Assembly: GCA_947167725.1 (NCBI GenBank)
Contig: CAMVJF010000082.1
Span: forward strand, 1 to 7,229
Length of the DNA stretch: 7,229 nucleotides
From: an uncultured Clostridia bacterium
Lineage (GTDB): Bacteria; Bacillota; Clostridia; Oscillospirales; Oscillospiraceae
Direction of reading: 5' to 3'
In this document: one piece after another, positions 6,505-7,229 of the stretch
How positions within the stretch are numbered: the stretch's first letter is position 1
Layout of the letters: the number at the start of each line of letters is the position of its first letter
The notes under the pieces: generated by a model
What the model saw: only the letters and a program-made list of their open reading frames with translations
Database searches by the model: none
Told to the model about the DNA's origin: nothing
Position numbers and translations under genes: made by a program

Positions 6505-6533
6505 GGTTTAACGATTACCCATGATTTAACGAT
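6501..6533. repeat. Tandem direct repeat over the start of the zinc-finger-like gene
   Basis: CCATGGTTTAACGAT (6501-6515) and CCATGATTTAACGAT (6519-6533) match at 14 of 15 positions with an 18-bp period. On the coding (minus) strand each copy ends in ATGG. The downstream ATG is the predicted gene start; the upstream one opens a four-codon frame (MGNR, stop) in the same phase. The copies overlap the predicted -10 and the leader, so they could be an operator or the product of a local duplication. Confidence 0.6.
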
Positions 6534-6557
6534 AGAAAAGCACAACATGTAAGACAA
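6529..6557 (-). promoter_or_regulatory. Candidate sigma-70 promoter of the zinc-finger-like gene
   Basis: On the minus strand TTGTCT (complement of 6552-6557) and TATCGT (complement of 6529-6534) are separated by 17 nt. Each matches 4 of 6 consensus bases. Start of transcription would fall near 6522, giving a leader of only about 18 nt, in line with the missing ribosome binding site. Confidence 0.4.
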
Positions 6558-6601
6558 TGGCTGAAATTGTTCTCCAAACGCTACTACATGTTGTGCTTTT
6601 T
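6535..6601. repeat. Perfect 16-bp inverted repeat with 33-nt centre
   Basis: AAAAGCACAACATGTA (6536-6551) and TACATGTTGTGCTTTT (6585-6600) are exact reverse complements. The 33-nt centre contains a smaller repeat, ACAAT (6554-6558) / ATTGT (6566-6570). The left arm forms the spacer of the candidate promoter of the 251-residue gene. The plus-strand right arm ends in T5. It could be a hairpin (weak bidirectional terminator), a paired operator or a miniature-element remnant; no target-site duplication is visible at its edges. Confidence 0.65.
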
Positions 6602-6611
6602 CCTGTTCAAT

Positions 6612-6629
6612 TGAAGCATCCATGCTTCA
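6612..6629. repeat. 18-bp near-palindrome TGAAGCAT-CC-ATGCTTCA
   Basis: TGAAGCAT (6612-6619) and ATGCTTCA (6622-6629) are perfect 8-bp arms with a 2-nt centre. A two-base loop is too tight for a good RNA hairpin, so an operator-like protein site is more likely. It lies between the tRNA terminator and the promoter of the 251-residue gene. Confidence 0.4.
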
Positions 6630-6660
6630 GAAGTGCCGCCGCGTCAAGCCTTTCCAGGCA

Positions 6661-6708
6661 TAAAAAAACGAAACAGGAGGTCGATACATTGTATCAATCT
6701 CCTGTTTC
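6661..6708 (-). terminator. Intrinsic terminator of tRNA-Leu
   Basis: On the minus strand GAAACAGGAG (6708-6699) pairs with CTCCTGTTTC (6679-6670), a perfect 10-bp stem. An inner GATAC/GTATC stem lies within, and a G then T7 (complement of 6662-6668) follow. It begins 5 nt after the tRNA 3' end. Confidence 0.92.
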
Positions 6709-6713
6709 TGATC

Positions 6714-6799
6714 TGGTGCCGGTGACCCGACTCGAACGGGCACGGTCTTGCGGCCAAGGGATTTTAAGTCCCTGGTGTCTACCATTCCACCACACCGGC
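6714..6799 (-). tRNA. tRNA-Leu (anticodon UAA)
   Basis: Charges leucine and reads UUA (and UUG) codons. The 86-nt gene includes the encoded CCA (6714-6716). The acceptor stem is GCCGGTG (6799-6793) with CACCGGC (6724-6718), discriminator A. The D stem is GTG/CAC. The anticodon stem is AGGGA/TCCCT around the loop CTTAAAA, placing the anticodon TAA at 6766-6764. A long class II variable arm (GGCC-GCAA-GACC, with one C/A mismatch) follows. The T arm is GCCCG-TTCGAGT-CGGGT. The gene stands alone with its own promoter and terminator. Its 3' end faces the AT-rich islet. Confidence 0.97.
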
Positions 6800-6814
6800 A
6801 TGTCTGCGGGAATT

Positions 6815-6844
6815 AATGTAACACCATCGCCGCTGCGCTGTCAA
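6815..6844 (-). promoter_or_regulatory. Promoter of tRNA-Leu
   Basis: Minus strand: perfect -35 TTGACA (complement of 6839-6844), an 18-nt spacer, and -10 TACATT (complement of 6815-6820) preceded by an extended TGT. The predicted start lies about 8-10 nt before the tRNA, as expected for a stable-RNA promoter. Confidence 0.8.
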
Positions 6845-6857
6845 GGCGAGAAGGGGC

Positions 6858-6891
6858 AAAAAGGCTCCCCTCTGCGCGAGGGGAGCCTTTT
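6858..6891 (-). terminator. Intrinsic terminator of the aconitase X-type operon
   Basis: AAAAGGCTCCCCTC (6859-6872) and GAGGGGAGCCTTTT (6878-6891) form a perfect 14-bp stem with a 5-nt loop. On the minus strand the stem ends in T5 followed by GCC. It lies 18 nt after the stop of the gene to its right and just before the tRNA promoter. With A/T flanks on both sides it could work in both directions. Confidence 0.9.
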
Positions 6892-6909
6892 GATCGCGGG
6901 GAAGGGGGA

Positions 6910-7229
6910 TCATTCGACCTCGACCACGCCGTCCTCCTTGACGGTGACGGTCATGCCGGTCTGGACATATGCAAGGAACTCCTCGCCGAGCCCGTCGACG
7001 ACGGGCATCGACGCGTCGGTCCACACGTCGCCGAGGATCGCGCCGGAGGCCGCCAGGGAGTCGATCGGCAGGGAGAAGAGCATGCAGGCGGGCTGCTTGC
7101 CCATCGCGCAGGCGGTATAGAGCACCATGCCGCCGGTCGTCGAGCCGATGGTCATCGGCAGGCACAGCGCCTTGCCGAGCATGGGCTTCTTATAAATATC
7201 GGGGTTGTTCTGGTCGCCGCATTTCACGG
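6910..7229 (-). CDS. Aconitase X swivel (small) subunit, DUF126 type, partial
   Basis: C-terminal part (about 106 codons visible) of the small subunit of an aconitase X-type dehydratase. Family members partner a large catalytic subunit; characterised relatives include cis-3-hydroxy-L-proline dehydratase and archaeal phosphomevalonate dehydratase. The swivel-domain pattern is recognisable from memory: GKALCLPMTIGSTTGGMVL (a glycine/serine-rich turn near the active site), GKQPACMLF, ASGAILGD, the MPVVDGL stretch, and a final beta hairpin TGMTVTVKEDGVVEVE. The frame runs to the right edge; a GTG at 7225-7227 has no upstream sequence to judge it and is probably internal, since the family usually has about 25-30 more N-terminal residues. 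The large-subunit gene would be expected just outside the window. The reaction cannot be fixed from this subunit alone. Confidence 0.72.
   Translation of the reverse strand, partial: VKCGDQNNPDIYKKPMLGKALCLPMTIGSTTGGMVLYTACAMGKQPACMLFSLPIDSLAASGAILGDVWTDASMPVVDGLGEEFLAYVQTGMTVTVKEDGVVEVE

Noticed and set aside
6535..6601. Calling the 16-bp inverted repeat a transposable element
   Set aside because: No target-site duplication and no transposase; only the symmetry is visible, so it is listed as a repeat.
6557..7120. 187-codon plus-strand open frame crossing the tRNA and two terminators
   Set aside because: It covers a complete tRNA-Leu, its promoter and terminators, and the antisense of the aconitase X-type gene, so it cannot be a normal coding gene.

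Overview
The window looks like chromosomal DNA from a moderately GC-rich Firmicute, most likely a gut-type Clostridia (Oscillospirales-like). This is inferred from strong AAGGAGG-type ribosome binding sites, a lipoprotein solute-binding protein, a tRNA gene with encoded CCA, several intrinsic terminators and an AraC/sugar-ABC gene pair typical of that group. No species can be assigned from the sequence alone.

Left half (1-2821, minus strand): three genes of one sugar ABC importer operon in the order ATPase, permease, solute-binding lipoprotein (the last runs off the left edge). This is the order of the RbsA-RbsC-RbsB class. The genes are tightly packed: the ATPase stop codon lies inside the permease ribosome binding site. 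A bulged hairpin with a GCAA tetraloop covers the permease stop codon, just before the binding-protein gene. The transported sugar cannot be deduced.

Centre (2822-3204): a 383-bp divergent control region with several inverted repeats. It also holds a CAAATATT direct repeat at 20-bp spacing, a plausible AraC-type operator. On the plus strand follows an unusual 820-residue regulator (3205-5667): an AraC N-terminal cupin, an AraC DNA-binding domain, then a full-length glycoside hydrolase family 39-like domain. That domain appears to have lost its catalytic acid/base and other pocket residues while keeping the TEW nucleophile motif. I read this as a pseudo-glycosidase used as a sugar sensor controlling the divergent importer. 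It is the most interesting object in the window. An intrinsic terminator follows it.

Right part (5749-6660, minus strand): an AT-richer islet with one unrecognised 251-residue gene whose C-terminus is a four-cysteine zinc-finger-like module plus a basic tail. Its start region has a 15-bp tandem direct repeat, a plausible promoter with a very short leader, a perfect 16-bp inverted repeat around that promoter, and an 18-bp near-palindrome. The islet sits immediately downstream of tRNA-Leu(UAA), a typical landing site for acquired DNA, though no attachment-site duplication is visible.

Right edge (6661-7229, minus strand): tRNA-Leu(UAA) with its own TTGACA promoter and strong terminator. Beyond it lie a 14-bp-stem terminator and the 3' part of a gene for the small (swivel) subunit of an aconitase X-type dehydratase, unrelated to the importer.
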